DNA from: Gordionus sp. m RMFG-2023
Lineage: Eukaryota > Nematomorpha > Gordioida > Chordodea > Parachordodidae
Length of the DNA stretch: 64,000 nt
Reading direction: 5' to 3'
Assembly (NCBI RefSeq): GCF_954871325.1
Contig: NC_088776.1
Coordinates: 59,296,954-59,360,953, forward strand
Shown here piece by piece: positions 15,864 to 31,700 of this stretch. Every line of letters begins with the position of its first letter. Within the stretch, counting starts at the first letter, position 1. A model generated the notes under the pieces. It was not told where the DNA came from, made no database searches, and saw nothing but the letters and a program-made list of their open reading frames with translations. The translations under genes and the position numbers were made by a program.

Positions 15864-18800
15864 TTTACAATTTTTTTGATTAATAAATAATATTTTTAAA
15901 ATAAATTATATATTTACCCATGATATAGAAGATTCCCTTGATATGGTTTAAGATATAGGGTGCCTTCAAAGTCAAAATTCAAAATATGATAATGGTATTC
16001 GTTTCAAACTAGATTTCGAACATTTAAAATTTTAACTTTGAACGCACTTAATATCATCTTCATTAATGAATGATTTAGCCTAAATGAATATAAAATAAAT
16101 ATTATAAAATATTAATACACTTTTTCATGTTCCTTCACAATCCGTTAATTTCAAATATAACCTAAATAAACAAATATTAATATATATTATTTAACTTTTT
16201 CATATTTCTTTATATTTAGTGTGTTAAGCAATCCTGTAATATCCAAACCTTTACAATTTTTTTGATTAATAAATAATATTTTTAAAATAAATTATATATT
16301 TACCCATGATATAGAAGATTTCCTTGATATGGTTTAAGATATAGTGTGCCTTAAAAGTCAAAATTCAAAATATGATAATGGTATTCCTTTCAAACTAGAT
16401 TTCGAAAATTTAAAATTTTAACTTTGAACGCACTTAATATCATCTTCATTAATGAATGATTTAGCCTAAATGAATATAAAATAAAATTTATAAAATATTT
16501 ATATACTTTTTCATGTTCCTTCACAATCCGTTAATTTCAAATATAACCTAAATAAATAAATATTAATATATATTATTTAACTTTTTCATGTTTCTTTATA
16601 TTTAATGTGCTAAGCAATCCTGTAATTTCCAAACCTTCACAATTTTTTTGATGAATAAGTAATATTTTTAAAATAAATTAAATATTTACCCATGATATAG
16701 AAGATTCCCTTGATATGGTTTAAGATATAGGGTGCCTTCAAAGTCAAAATTCAAAATATGATAATGGTATTCGTTTCAAACTAGATTTCGAAAATTTAAA
16801 ATTTTAACTTTGAACGCACTTAATATCATCTTCATTAATGAATGATTTAGCCTAAATGAATATAAAATAAATATTATAAAATATTAATACACTTTTTCAT
16901 GTTCCTTCACAATCCGTTAATTTCAAATATAACCTAAATAAATAAATATTAATATATATTATTTAACTTTTTCATGTTTCTTTATATTTAGTGTGCTAAG
17001 CAATCCTGTAATTTCAATACCTTTAGAATTTTTTTGATGAATAGGTAATATTTTTAAAATAAATTATAAATTTACCCATGATATAAAAGATTCCCTTGAT
17101 ATGGTTTAAGATATAGGGTGCCTTCAAAGTCAAAATTCAAAATATGATAATGGTATTCGTTTCAAACTAGATTTCGAACATTTAAAATTTTAACTTTGAA
17201 CGCACTTAATATCATCTTCATTAATGAAAGATTTAGCCTAAATGAATATAAAATAAAATTTATAAAATATTTATATACTTTTTCATGTTCCTTCACAATC
17301 CGTTAATTTCAAATATAACCTAAATAAATAAATATTAATATATATTATTTAACTTTTTCATGTTTCTTTATATTTAATGTGCTAAGCAATCCTGTAATTT
17401 CCAAACCTTCACAATTTTTTTGATGAATAAGTAATATTTTTAAAATAAATTATATATTTACCCATGATATAGAAGATTCCCTTGATATGGTTTAAGATAT
17501 AGGGTGCCTTCAAAGTCAAAATTCAAAATATGATAATGGTATTCGTTTCAAACTAGATTTCGAAAATTTAAAATTTTAACTTTGAACGCACTTAATATCA
17601 TCTTCATTAATGAATGATTTAGCCTAAATGAATATAAAATAAAATTTATAAAATATTTATATACTTTTTCATGTTCCTTCACAATCCGTTAATTTCAAAT
17701 ATAACCTAAATAAATAAATATTAATATATATTATTTAACTTTTTCATGTTTCTTTATATTTAATGTGCTAAGCAATCCTGTAATTTCCAAACCTTCACAA
17801 TTTTTTTGATGAATAAGTAATATTTTTAAAATAAATTATATATTTACCCATGATATAGAAGATTCCCTTGATATGGTTTAAGATATAGGGTGCCTTCAAA
17901 GTCAAAATTCAAAATATGATAATGGTATTCGTTTCAAACTAGATTTCGAACATTTTTAACTTTGAACGCACTTAATATCATCTTCATTAATGAATGATTT
18001 AGCCTAAATGAATATAAAATAAAATTTATAAAATATTTATATACTTTTTCATGTTCCTTCACAATCCGTTAATTTCAAATATAACCTAAATAAATAAATA
18101 TTAATATATATTATTTAACTTTTTCATGTTTCTTTATATTTAATGTGCTAAGCAATCCTGTAATTTCCAAACCTTCACAATTTTTTTGATGAATAAGTAA
18201 TATTTTTAAAATAAATTATATATTTACCCATGATATAGAAGATTCCCTTGATATGGTTTAAGATATAGGGTGCCTTCAAAGTCAAAATTCAAAATATGAT
18301 AATGGTATTCGTTTCAAACTAGATTTCGAACATTTAAAATTTTAACTTTGAACGCACTTAATATCATCTTCATTAATGAATGATTTAGCCTAAATGAATA
18401 TAAAATAAATATTATAAAATATTAATACACTTTTTCATGTTCCTTCACAATCCGTTAATTTCAAATATAACCTAAATAAACAAATATTAATATATATTAT
18501 TTAACTTTTTCATATTTCTTTATATTTAGTGTGTTAAGCAATCCTGTAATTTCCAAACCTTTACAATTTTTTTGATTAATAAATAATATTTTTAAAATAA
18601 ATTATATATTTACCCATGATATAGAAGATTTCCTTGATATGGTTTAAGATATAGGGTGCCTTAAAAGTCAAAATTCAAAATATGATAATGGTATTCCTTT
18701 CAAACTAGATTTCGAAAATTTAAAATTTTAACTTTGAACGCACTTAATATCATCTTCATTAATGAATGATTTAGCCTAAATGAATATAAAATAAAATTTA

Positions 18801-21800
18801 TAAAATATTTATATACTTTTTCATGTTCCTTCACAATCCGTTAATTTCAAATATAACCTAAATAAATAAATATTAATATATATTATTTAACTTTTTCATG
18901 TTTCTTTATATTTAATGTGCTAAGCAATCCTGTAATTTCCAAACCTTCACAATTTTTTTGATGAATAAGTAATATTTTTAAAATAAATTATATATTTACC
19001 CATGATATAGAAGATACCCTTGATATGGTTTAAGATATAGGGTGCCTTCAAAGTCAAAATTCAAAATATGATAATGGTATTCGTTTCAAACTAGATTTCG
19101 AACATTTAAAATTTTAACTTTGAACGCACTTAATATCATCTTCATTAATGAAAAATTTAGCCTAAATGAATATAAAATAAAATTTATAAAATATTAATAA
19201 ACTTTATCATGTTCCTTCACAATCCGTTAATTTCAAATATAACCTAAATAAATAAATATTAATATATATTATTTAACTTTTTCATGTTTCTTTATATTTA
19301 GTGTGCTAAGCAATCCTGTAATTTCCAAACCTTCACAATTTTTTTGATGAATAAGTAATATTTTTAAAATAAATTATATATTTACCCATGATATAGAAGA
19401 TTTCCTTGATATGGTTTAAGATATAGGGTGCCTTCAAAGTCAAAATTCAAAATATGATAATGGTATTCGTTTCAAACTAGATTTCGAACATTTAAAATTT
19501 TAACTTTGAACGCACTTAATATCATCTTCATTAATGAAAGATTAAGCCTAAATGAATATAAAATAAAATTTATAAAATATTAATAAACTTTTTCATGTTC
19601 CTTCACAATCCGTTAATTTCAAATATAACCTAATTAAATAAATATTAATATATATTATTTAACTTTTTCATGTTTCTTTATATTTAGTATGAGCAATCCT
19701 GTAATTTCCAAACCTTTACAATTTTTTTGATTAATAAATAATATTTTTAAAATAAATTATATATTTACCCATGATATAGAAGATTCCCTTGATATGGTTT
19801 AAGATATAGGGTGCCTTCAAAGTCAAAATTCAAAATATGATAATGGTATTCGTTTCAAACTAGATTTCGAACATTTAAAATTTTAACTTTGAACGCACTT
19901 AATATCATCTTCATTAATGAATGATTTAGCCTAAATGAATATAAAATAAAATTTATAAAATATTAATATACTTTTTCATGTTCCTTCACAATCCGTTAAT
20001 TTCAAATATAACCTAAATAAATAAATATTAATATATATTATTTAACTTTTTCATGTTTCTTTATATTTAGTGTGCTAAGCAATCCTGTAATTTCAATACC
20101 TTTAGAATTTTTTTGATGAATAGGTAATATTTTTAAAATAAATTATAAATTTACCCATGATATAAAAGATTCCCTTGATATGGTTTAAGATATAGGGTGC
20201 CTTCAAAGTCAAAATTCAAAATATGATAATGGTATTCGTTTCAAACTAGATTTCGAACATTTAAAATTTTAACTTTGAACGCACTTAATATCATCTTCAT
20301 TAATGAATGATTTAGCCTAAATGAATATAAAATAAATATTATAAAATATTAATACACTTTTTCATGTTCCTTCACAATCCGTTAATTTCAAATATAACCT
20401 AAATAAACAAATATTAATATATATTATTTAACTTTTTCATATTTCTTTATATTTAGTGTGTTAAGCAATCCTGTAATTTCCAAACCTTTACAATTTTTTT
20501 GATTAATAAATAATATTTTTAAAATAAATTATATATTTACCCATGATATAGAAGATTTCATGATATGGTTTTAGATATAGGGTGCCTTAAAAGTCAAAAT
20601 TCAAAATATGATAATGGTATTCCTTTCAAACTAGATTTCGAAAATTTAAAATTTTAACTTTGAACGCACTTAATATCATCTTCATTAATGAATGATTTAG
20701 CCTAAATGAATATAAAATAAAATTTATAAAATATTTATATACTTTTTCATGTTCCTTCACAATCCGTTAATTTCAAATATAACCTAAATAAATAAATATT
20801 AATATATATTATTTAACTTTTTCATGTTTCTTTATATTTAATGTGCTAAGCAATCCGGTAATTTCCAAACCTTCACAATTTTTTTGATGAATAAGTAATA
20901 TTTTTAAAATAAATTATATATTTACCCATGATATAGAAGATTCCCTTGATATGGTTTAAGATATAGGGCGCCTTCAAAGTCAAAATTCAAAATATGATAA
21001 TGGTATTCGTTTCAAACTAGATTTCGAACATTTAAAATTTTAACTTTGAACGCACTTAATATCATCTTCATTAATGAATGATTTAGCCTAAATGAATATA
21101 AAATAAATATTATAAAATATTAATACACTTTTTCATGTTCCTTCACAATCCGTTAATTTCAAATATAACCTAAATAAACAAATATTAATATATATTATTT
21201 AACTTTTTCATATTTCTTTATATTTAGTGTGTTAAGCAATCCTGTAATTTCCAAACCTTTACAATTTTTTTGATTAATAAATAATATTTTTAAAATAAAT
21301 TATATATTTACCCATGATATAGAAGATTTCCTTGATATGGTTTAAGATATAGGGTGCCTTCAAAGTCAAAATTCAAAATATGATAATGGTATTCGTTTCA
21401 AACTAGATTTCGAACATTTAAAATTTTAACTTTGAACGCACTTAATATCATCTTCATTAATGAATGATTTAGCCTAAATGAATATAAAATAAATATTATA
21501 AAATATTAATACACTTTTTCATGTTCCTTCACAATCCGTTAATTTCAAATATAACCTAAATAAACAAATATTAATATATATTATTTAACTTTTTCATATT
21601 TCTTTATATTTAGTGTGTTAAGCAATCCTGTAATTTCCAAACCTTTACAATTTTTTTGATTAATAAATAATATTTTTAAAATAAATTATATATTTACCCA
21701 TGATATAGAAGATTTCATGATATGGTTTTAGATATAGGGTGCCTTAAAAGTCAAAATTCAAAATATGATAATGGTATTCCTTTCAAACTAGATTTCGAAA

Positions 21801-22617
21801 ATTTAAAATTTTAACTTTGAACGCACTTAATATCATCTTCATTAATGAATGATTTAGCCTAAATGAAAAAAAAATTTTATAAAATATTAATAAACTTTTT
21901 CATGTTCCTTCACAATCCGTTCAAATATAACAAAAATAAATAAATATTAATATATATTATTTAATTTTTTCCTTTTTCTTCATATTTAGTGTGCTAAGCA
22001 ATCCTGTAATTTCCAAATCTTTACAATTTTTTTGATTAATAAATAATATTTTTAAAATAAATTATATATTTACCCATGATATAGAAGATTTCCTTGATAT
22101 GATTTAAGATATAGGGTGCCTTCAAAGTCAAAATTCAAAATATGATAATGTTATTCGTTTCAAACTAGATTTCGAAAATTTAAAATTTTAACTTTGAACG
22201 CACTTAATATCATCTTCATTAATGAAAGATTTAGCCTAAATGAATATAAAAAAAAATTTATAAAATATTTATAAACTTTTTCATGTTCCTTCACAATCCG
22301 TTCAAATATAACAAAAATAAATAAATATTAATATATTTTATTTAACTTTTTCCTTTTTCTTCATATTTAGTGTGCTAAGCAATCCTGTAATTTCCAAACC
22401 TTTACAATTTTTTTGATGAATAAGTAATATTTTAAAATTAAATTATATATTTACCCATGATATAGAAGATTTCCTTGATATGATTTAAGATATAGGGTGC
22501 CTTCAAAGTCAAAATTCAAAATATGATAATGGTATTCGTTTCAAACTAGATTTCGAACATTTAAAATTTTAACTTTGAACGCACTTAATATCATCTTCAT
22601 TAATGAAAGATTTAGCC

Positions 22618-25600
22618 TAAATGAATATAAAAAAAAATTTATAAAATATTAATAAACTTTTTCATGTTCCTTCACAATCCGTTCAAATATAACCTAAATA
22701 AATAAATATTAATATATATTATTTAACTTTTTCATGTTTCTTCATATTTAGTGTGCTAAGCAATCCTGTAATTTCCAAACCTTTATAATTTTTTTGATGA
22801 ATAAGTAATATTTTTAAAATAAATTATATATTTACCCATGATATAGAAGATTTCCTTGATATGGTGTAAGATATAGGGTGCCTTCAAAGTCAAAATTCAA
22901 AATATGATAATGGTATTCCTTTCAAACTAGATTTCGAAAATATAAAATTTTAACTTTGAACGCACTTAATATCATCTTCATTAATGAAAGATTTAGCCTA
23001 AATGAATATAAAAAAAAATTTATAAAATATTAATAAACTTTTTCATGTTCCTTCACAATCCGTTAATTTCAAATATAACCAAAATAAATATTAATATATA
23101 TTATTTAACTTTTTCATGTTTCTTTATATTTAGTGTGCTAAGCAATCCTGTAATTTCAATACCTTTAGAATTTTTTTGATGAATAAGTAATATTTTTAAA
23201 ATATATTTTATATTTACCCATGATATAGAAGATTTCCTTGATATAGTTTAAGATATAGGGTGACTTCAAAGTCAAAATTCAAAATATGATAATGGTATTC
23301 CTTTCAAACTAGATTTCGAAAATTTAAAATTTTAATTTTGAACGCACTTAATATCATCTTCATTAATGAAAGATTTATCCTAAATGAATATAAAAAAAAA
23401 TTTATAAAATATTAATAAACTTTTTCATGTTCCTTCACAATCCGTTCAAATATAACCTAAATAAATAAATATTAATATAACTTTTTCATGTTTCTTCATA
23501 TTTAGTGTGCTAAGCAATCCTGTAATTTCCAAACCTTTATAATTTTTTTGATGAATAAGTAATATTTTTAAAATAAATTATATATTTACCCATGATATAG
23601 AAGATTTCCTTGATATGGTGTAAGATATAGGGTGCCTTCAATCAAAATTCAAAATATGATAATGGTATTCCTTTCAAACTAGATTTCGAAAATTTAAAAT
23701 TTTAACTTTGAACGCACTTAATATCATCTTCATTAATGAAAGATTTAGCCTAAATGAATATAAAATAAAATTTATAAAATATTTATAAACTTTTTCATGT
23801 TCCTTCACAATCCGTTCAAATATAACCTAAATAAATAAATATTAATATATTTTATTTAACTTTTTCCTTTTTCTTCATATTTAGTGTGCTAAGCAATCCT
23901 GTAATTTCCAAACCTTTACAATTTTTTTGATGAATAAGTAATATTTTTAAATTAAATTATATATTTACCCATGATATAGAAGATTTCCTTGATATGGTTT
24001 AAGATATATGGTGCCTTCAAAGTCAAAATTCAAAATATGATAATGGTATTCCTTTCAAACTAGATTTCGAAAATTTAAAATTTTAACTTTGAACGCACTT
24101 AATATCATCTTCATTAATGAAAGATTTAGCCTAAATGAATATAAAAAAAAATTTATAAAATATTAATAAACTTTTTCATGTTCCTTCACAATCCGTTAAT
24201 TTCAAATATAACCAAAATAAATATTAATATATATTATTTAACTTTTTCATGTTTCTTTATATTTAGTGTGCTAAGCAATCCTGTAATTTCAATACCTTTA
24301 GAATTTTTTTGATGAATAAGTAATATTTTTAAAATGAATTTTATATTTACCCATGATATAGAAGATTTCCTTGATATAGTTTAAGATATAGGGTGACTTC
24401 AAAGTCAAAATTCAAAATATGATAATGGTATTCCTTTCAAACTAGATTTCGAAAATTTAAAATTTTAATTTTGAACGCACTTAATATCATCTTCATTAAT
24501 GAAAGATTTATCCTAAATGAATATAAAAAAAAATTTATAAAATATTAATAAACTTTTTCATGTTCCTTCACAATCCGTTCAAATATAACCTAAATAAATA
24601 AATATTAATATATATTATTTAATTTTTTCCTTTTTCTTCATATTTAGTGTGCTAAGCAATCCTGTAATTTTAAAAATCTTTATAATTTTTTTGATGAATA
24701 AGTAATATTTTTAAATTAATTTATATATTTACCCATGATATAGAAGATTTCCTTGATATGGCTTAAGATATATGGTGCCTTCAAAGTCAAAATTCAAAAT
24801 ATGATAATGGTATTCCTTTCAAACTAGATTTCGAAAATTTAAAATTTTAACTTTGAACGCACTTAATATCATCTTCATTAATGAAAGATTTAGCCTAAAT
24901 GAATATAAAAAAAAATTTATAAAATATTAATAAACTTTTTCATGTTCCTTCACAATCCGTTAATTTCAAATATAACCAAAATAAATATTAATATATATTA
25001 TTTAACTTTTTCATGTTTCTTTATATTTAGTGTGCTAAGCAATCCTGTAATTTCAATACCTTTAGAATTTTTTTGATGAATAAGTAATATTTTTAAAATA
25101 AATTTTATATTTACCCATGATATAGAAGATTTCCTTGATATGGTTTAAGATATAGGGTGACTTCAAAGTCAAAATTCAAAATATGATAATGGTATTCCTT
25201 TCAAACTAGATTTCGAAAATTTAAAATTTTAACTTTGAACGCACTTAATATCATCTTCATTAATGAAAGATTTATCCTAAATGAATATAAAAAAAAATTT
25301 ATAAAATATTAATAAACTTTTTCATGTTCCTTCACAATCCGTTCAAATATAACCTAAATAAATAAATATTAATATATATTATTTAACTTTTTCATGTTTC
25401 TTCATATTTAGTGTGCTAAGCAATCCTGTAATTTCCAAACCTTTATAATTTTTTTGATGAATAAGTAATATTTTTAAAATAAATTATATATTTACCCATG
25501 ATATAGAAGATTTCCTTGATATGGTGTAAGATATAGTGTGCCTTCAAAGTCAAAATTCAAAATATGATATTGGTATTCCTTTCAAACTAGATTTCGAAAA

Positions 25601-27957
25601 TATAAAATTTTAACTTTGAACGCACTTAATATCATCTTCATTAATGAATGATTTAGCCTAAATGAATATAAAAAAAAATTTATAAAATATTAATAAACTT
25701 TTTCATGTTCCTTCACAATCCGTTCAAATATAACCTAAATAAATAAATATTAATATATATTATTTAACTTTTTCCTTTTTCTTCATATTTAGTGTGCTAA
25801 GCAATCCTGTAATTTTCAAATCTTTATAATTTTTTTGATGAATAAGTAATATTTTTAAATTAAATTATATATTTACCCATGATATAGAAGATTTCCTTGA
25901 TATGGTTTAAGATATATGGTGCCTTCAAAGTCAAAATTCAAAATATGATAATGGTATTCCTTTCAAACTAGATTTCGAAAATTTAAAATTTTAACTTTGA
26001 ACGTACTTAATATCATCTTCATTAATGAAAGATTTAGCCTAAATGAATATAAAAAAAAATTTATAAAATATTAATAAACTTTTTCATGTTCCTTCACAAT
26101 CCGTTAATTTCAAATATAACCAAAATAAATATTAATATATATTATTTAACTTTTTCATGTTTCTTTATATTTAGTGTGCTAAGCAATCCTGTAATTTCAA
26201 TACCTTTAGAATTTTTTTGATGAATAAGTAATATTTTTAAAATAAATTTTATATTTACCCATGATATAGAAGATTTCCTTGATATGGTTTAAGATATAGG
26301 GTGACTTCAAAGTCAAAATTCAAAATATGATAATGGTATTCCTTTCAAACTAGATTTCGAAAATTTAAAATTTTAACTTTGAACGTACTTAATATCATCT
26401 TCATTAATGAAAGATTTAGCCTAAATGAATATAAAAAAAAATTTATAAAATATTAATAAACTTTTTCATGTTCCTTCACAATCCGTTAATTTCAAATATA
26501 ACCAAAATAAATATTAATATATATTATTTAACTTTTTCATGTTTCTTTATATTTAGTGTGCTAAGCAATCCTGTAATTTCAATACCTTTAGAATTTTTTT
26601 GATGAATAAGTAATATTTTTAAAATAAATTTTATATTTACCCATGATATAGAAGATTTCCTTGATATGGTTTAAGATATAGGGTGACTTCAAAGTCAAAA
26701 TTCAAAATATGATAATGGTATTCCTTTCAAACTAGATTTCGAAAATATAAAATTTTAACTTTGAACGCACTTAATATCATCTTCATTAATGAAAGATTTA
26801 GCCTAAATGAATATAAAAAAAAATTTATAAAATATTAATAAACTTTTTCATGTTCCTTCACAATCCGTTAATTTCAAATATAACCAAAATAAATATTAAT
26901 ATATATTATTTAACTTTTTCATGTTTCTTTATATTTAGTGTGCTAAGCAATCCTGTAATTTCAATACCTTTAGAATTTTTTTGATTAATAAATAATATTT
27001 TTAAAATAAATTATATATTTACCCATGATATAGAAGATTTCCTTGATATGATTTAAGATATAGGGTGCCTTCAAAGTCAAAATTCAAAATATGATAATGT
27101 TATTCGTTTCAAACTAGATTTCGAAAATTTAAAATTTTAACTTTGAACGCACTTAATATCATCTTCATTAATGAAAGATTTAGCCTAAATGAATATAAAA
27201 AAAAATTTATAAAATATTAATAAACTTTTTCATGCTCCTTCACAATCCGTTAATTTCAAATATAACCTAAATAAATATATATTAATATATATTATTTAAC
27301 TTTTTCATGTTTCTTTATATTTAGTATGCTAAGCAATCCTGTAATTTCCAAACCTTTACAATTTTTTTGATTAATAAATAATATTTTTAAAATAAATTAT
27401 ATATTTACCCATGATATAGAAGATTTCCTTGATATGATTTAAGATATAGGGTGCCTTCAAAGTCAAAATTCAAAATATGATAATGTTATTCGTTTCAAAC
27501 TAGATTTCGAACATTTAAAATTTTAACTTTGAACGCACTTAATATCATCTTCATTAATGAAAGATTTAGCCTAAATGAATATAAAAAAAAATTTATAAAA
27601 TATTAATAAACTTTTTCATGTTCCTTCACAATCCGTTCAAATATAACCTAAATAAATAAATATTAATATATTTTATTTAACTTTTTCCTTTTTCTTCATA
27701 TTTAGTGTGCTAAGCAATCCTGTAATTTCCAAACCTTTACAATTTTTTTGATGAATAAGTAATATTTTTAAATTAAATTATATATTTACCCATGATATAG
27801 AAGATTTCCTTGATATGATTTAAGATATAGGGTGCCTTCAAAGTCAAAATTCAAAATATGATAATGTTATTCGTTTCAAACTAGATTTCGAAAATTTAAA
27901 ATTTTAACTTTGAACGCACTTAATATCATCTTCATTAATGAAAGATTTAGCCTAAAT
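22618..27957. repeat. Higher-order satellite block, copy 1 (~5.34 kb)
   Basis: This stretch is repeated at 28,711-34,050 with an offset of exactly 6,093 bp, or 16 monomers. Rare private variants recur at that offset: the shortened ATTAATATAACTTTTT junction (23,471 and 29,563, off by one because of a nearby length change), the four-base loss giving CTTCAATCAAAATTC (23,641 and 29,734), the variant AAAATGAATTTTATATT (24,331 and 30,424), GATATTGGTATTCC (25,566 and 31,659) and CATGCTCCTTC (27,231 and 33,324). The left limit is set where the copies first differ (AGCC against ATCC after AAAGATTT) and the right limit where AAAAAAAAATTT changes to AAAATAAAATTT. Confidence 0.9.
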
Positions 27958-28710
27958 GAATATAAAAAAAAATTTATAAAATATTAATAAACTTTTTCAT
28001 GTTCCTTCACAATCCGTTAATTTCAAATATAACCAAAATAAATATTAATATATATTATTTAACTTTTTCATGTTTCTTTATATTTAGTGTGCTAAGCAAT
28101 CCTGTAATTTCAATACCTTTAGAATTTTTTTGATGAATAAGTAATATTTTTAAAATATATTTTATATTTACCCATGATATAGAAGATTTCCTTGATATAG
28201 TTTAAGATATAGGGTGACTTCAAAGTCAAAATTCAAAATATGATAATGGTATTCCTTTCAAACTAGATTTCGAAAATTTAAAATTTTAATTTTGAACGCA
28301 CTTAATATCATCTTCATTAATGAAAGATTTATCCTAAATGAATATAAAAAAAAATTTATAAAATATTAATAAACTTTTTCATGTTCCTTCACAATCCGTT
28401 CAAATATAACCTAAATAAATAAATATTATATTATTTAACTTTTTCATGTTTCTTTATATTTAGTGTGCTAAGCAATCCTGTAATTTCAATACCTTTAGAA
28501 TTTTTTTGATGAATAAGTAATATTTTTAAAATAAATTTTATATTTACCCATGATATAGAAGATTTCCTTGATATGGTTTAAGATATAGGGTGACTTCAAA
28601 GTCAAAATTCAAAATATGATAATGGTATTCCTTTCAAACTAGATTTCGAAAATTTAAAATTTTAACTTTGAACGCACTTAATATCATCTTCATTAATGAA
28701 AGATTTATCC

Positions 28711-31700
28711 TAAATGAATATAAAAAAAAATTTATAAAATATTAATAAACTTTTTCATGTTCCTTCACAATCCGTTCAAATATAACCTAAATAAATAAAT
28801 ATTAATATATATTATTTAACTTTTTCATGTTTCTTCATATTTAGTGTGCTAAGCAATCCTGTAATTTCCAAACCTTTATAATTTTTTTGATGAATAAGTA
28901 ATATTTTTAAAATAAATTATATATTTACCCATGATATAGAAGATTTCCTTGATATGGTGTAAGATATAGGGTGCCTTCAAAGTCAAAATTCAAAATATGA
29001 TAATGGTATTCCTTTCAAACTAGATTTCGAAAATATAAAATTTTAACTTTGAACGCACTTAATATCATCTTCATTAATGAAAGATTTAGCCTAAATGAAT
29101 ATAAAAAAAAATTTATAAAATATTAATAAACTTTTTCATGTTCCTTCACAATCCGTTAATTTCAAATATAACCAAAATAAATATTAATATATATTATTTA
29201 ACTTTTTCATGTTTCTTTATATTTAGTGTGCTAAGCAATCCTGTAATTTCAATACCTTTAGAATTTTTTTGATGAATAAGTAATATTTTTAAAATATATT
29301 TTATATTTACCCATGATATAGAAGATTTCCTTGATATAGTTTAAGATATAGGGTGACTTCAAAGTCAAAATTCAAAATATGATAATGGTATTCCTTTCAA
29401 ACTAGATTTCGAAAATTTAAAATTTTAATTTTGAACGCACTTAATATCATCTTCATTAATGAAAGATTTATCCTAAATGAATATAAAAAAAAATTTATAA
29501 AATATTAATAAACTTTTTCATGTTCCTTCACAATCCGTTCAAATATAACCTAAATAAATAAATATTAATATAACTTTTTCATGTTTCTTCATATTTAGTG
29601 TGCTAAGCAATCCTGTAATTTCCAAACCTTTATAATTTTTTTGATGAATAAGTAATATTTTTAAAATAAATTATATATTTACCCATGATATAGAAGATTT
29701 CCTTGATATGGTGTAAGATATAGGGTGCCTTCAATCAAAATTCAAAATATGATAATGGTATTCCTTTCAAACTAGATTTCGAAAATTTAAAATTTTAACT
29801 TTGAACGCACTTAATATCATCTTCATTAATGAAAGATTTAGCCTAAATGAATATAAAATAAAATTTATAAAATATTTATAAACTTTTTCATGTTCCTTCA
29901 CAATCCGTTCAAATATAACCTAAATAAATAAATATTAATATATTTTATTTAACTTTTTCCTTTTTCTTCATATTTAGTGTGCTAAGCAATCCTGTAATTT
30001 CCAAACCTTTACAATTTTTTTGATGAATAAGTAATATTTTTAAATTAAATTATATATTTACCCATGATATAGAAGATTTCCTTGATATGGTTTAAGATAT
30101 ATGGTGCCTTCAAAGTCAAAATTCAAAATATGATAATGGTATTCCTTTCAAACTAGATTTCGAAAATTTAAAATTTTAACTTTGAACGCACTTAATATCA
30201 TCTTCATTAATGAAAGATTTAGCCTAAATGAATATAAAAAAAAATTTATAAAATATTAATAAACTTTTTCATGTTCCTTCACAATCCGTTAATTTCAAAT
30301 ATAACCAAAATAAATATTAATATATATTATTTAACTTTTTCATGTTTCTTTATATTTAGTGTGCTAAGCAATCCTGTAATTTCAATACCTTTAGAATTTT
30401 TTTGATGAATAAGTAATATTTTTAAAATGAATTTTATATTTACCCATGATATAGAAGATTTCCTTGATATAGTTTAAGATATAGGGTGACTTCAAAGTCA
30501 AAATTCAAAATATGATAATGGTATTCCTTTCAAACTAGATTTCGAAAATTTAAAATTTTAATTTTGAACGCACTTAATATCATCTTCATTAATGAAAGAT
30601 TTATCCTAAATGAATATAAAAAAAAATTTATAAAATATTAATAAACTTTTTCATGTTCCTTCACAATCCGTTCAAATATAACCTAAATAAATAAATATTA
30701 ATATATATTATTTAATTTTTTCCTTTTTCTTCATATTTAGTGTGCTAAGCAATCCTGTAATTTTAAAAATCTTTATAATTTTTTTGATGAATAAGTAATA
30801 TTTTTAAATTAATTTATATATTTACCCATGATATAGAAGATTTCCTTGATATGGCTTAAGATATATGGTGCCTTCAAAGTCAAAATTCAAAATATGATAA
30901 TGGTATTCCTTTCAAACTAGATTTCGAAAATTTAAAATTTTAACTTTGAACGCACTTAATATCATCTTCATTAATGAAAGATTTAGCCTAAATGAATATA
31001 AAAAAAAATTTATAAAATATTAATAAACTTTTTCATGTTCCTTCACAATCCGTTAATTTCAAATATAACCAAAATAAATATTAATATATATTATTTAACT
31101 TTTTCATGTTTCTTTATATTTAGTGTGCTAAGCAATCCTGTAATTTCAATACCTTTAGAATTTTTTTGATGAATAAGTAATATTTTTAAAATAAATTTTA
31201 TATTTACCCATGATATAGAAGATTTCCTTGATATGGTTTAAGATATAGGGTGACTTCAAAGTCAAAATTCAAAATATGATAATGGTATTCCTTTCAAACT
31301 AGATTTTGAAAATTTAAAATTTTAACTTTGAACGCACTTAATATCATCTTCATTAATGAAAGATTTATCCTAAATGAATATAAAAAAAAATTTATAAAAT
31401 ATTAATAAACTTTTTCATGTTCCTTCACAATCCGTTCAAATATAACCTAAATAAATAAATATTAATATATATTATTTAACTTTTTCATGTTTCTTCATAT
31501 TTAGTGTGCTAAGCAATCCTGTAATTTCCAAACCTTTATAATTTTTTTGATGAATAAGTAATATTTTTAAAATAAATTATATATTTACCCATGATATAGA
31601 AGATTTCCTTGATATGGTGTAAGATATAGTGTGCCTTCAAAGTCAAAATTCAAAATATGATATTGGTATTCCTTTCAAACTAGATTTCGAAAATATAAAA

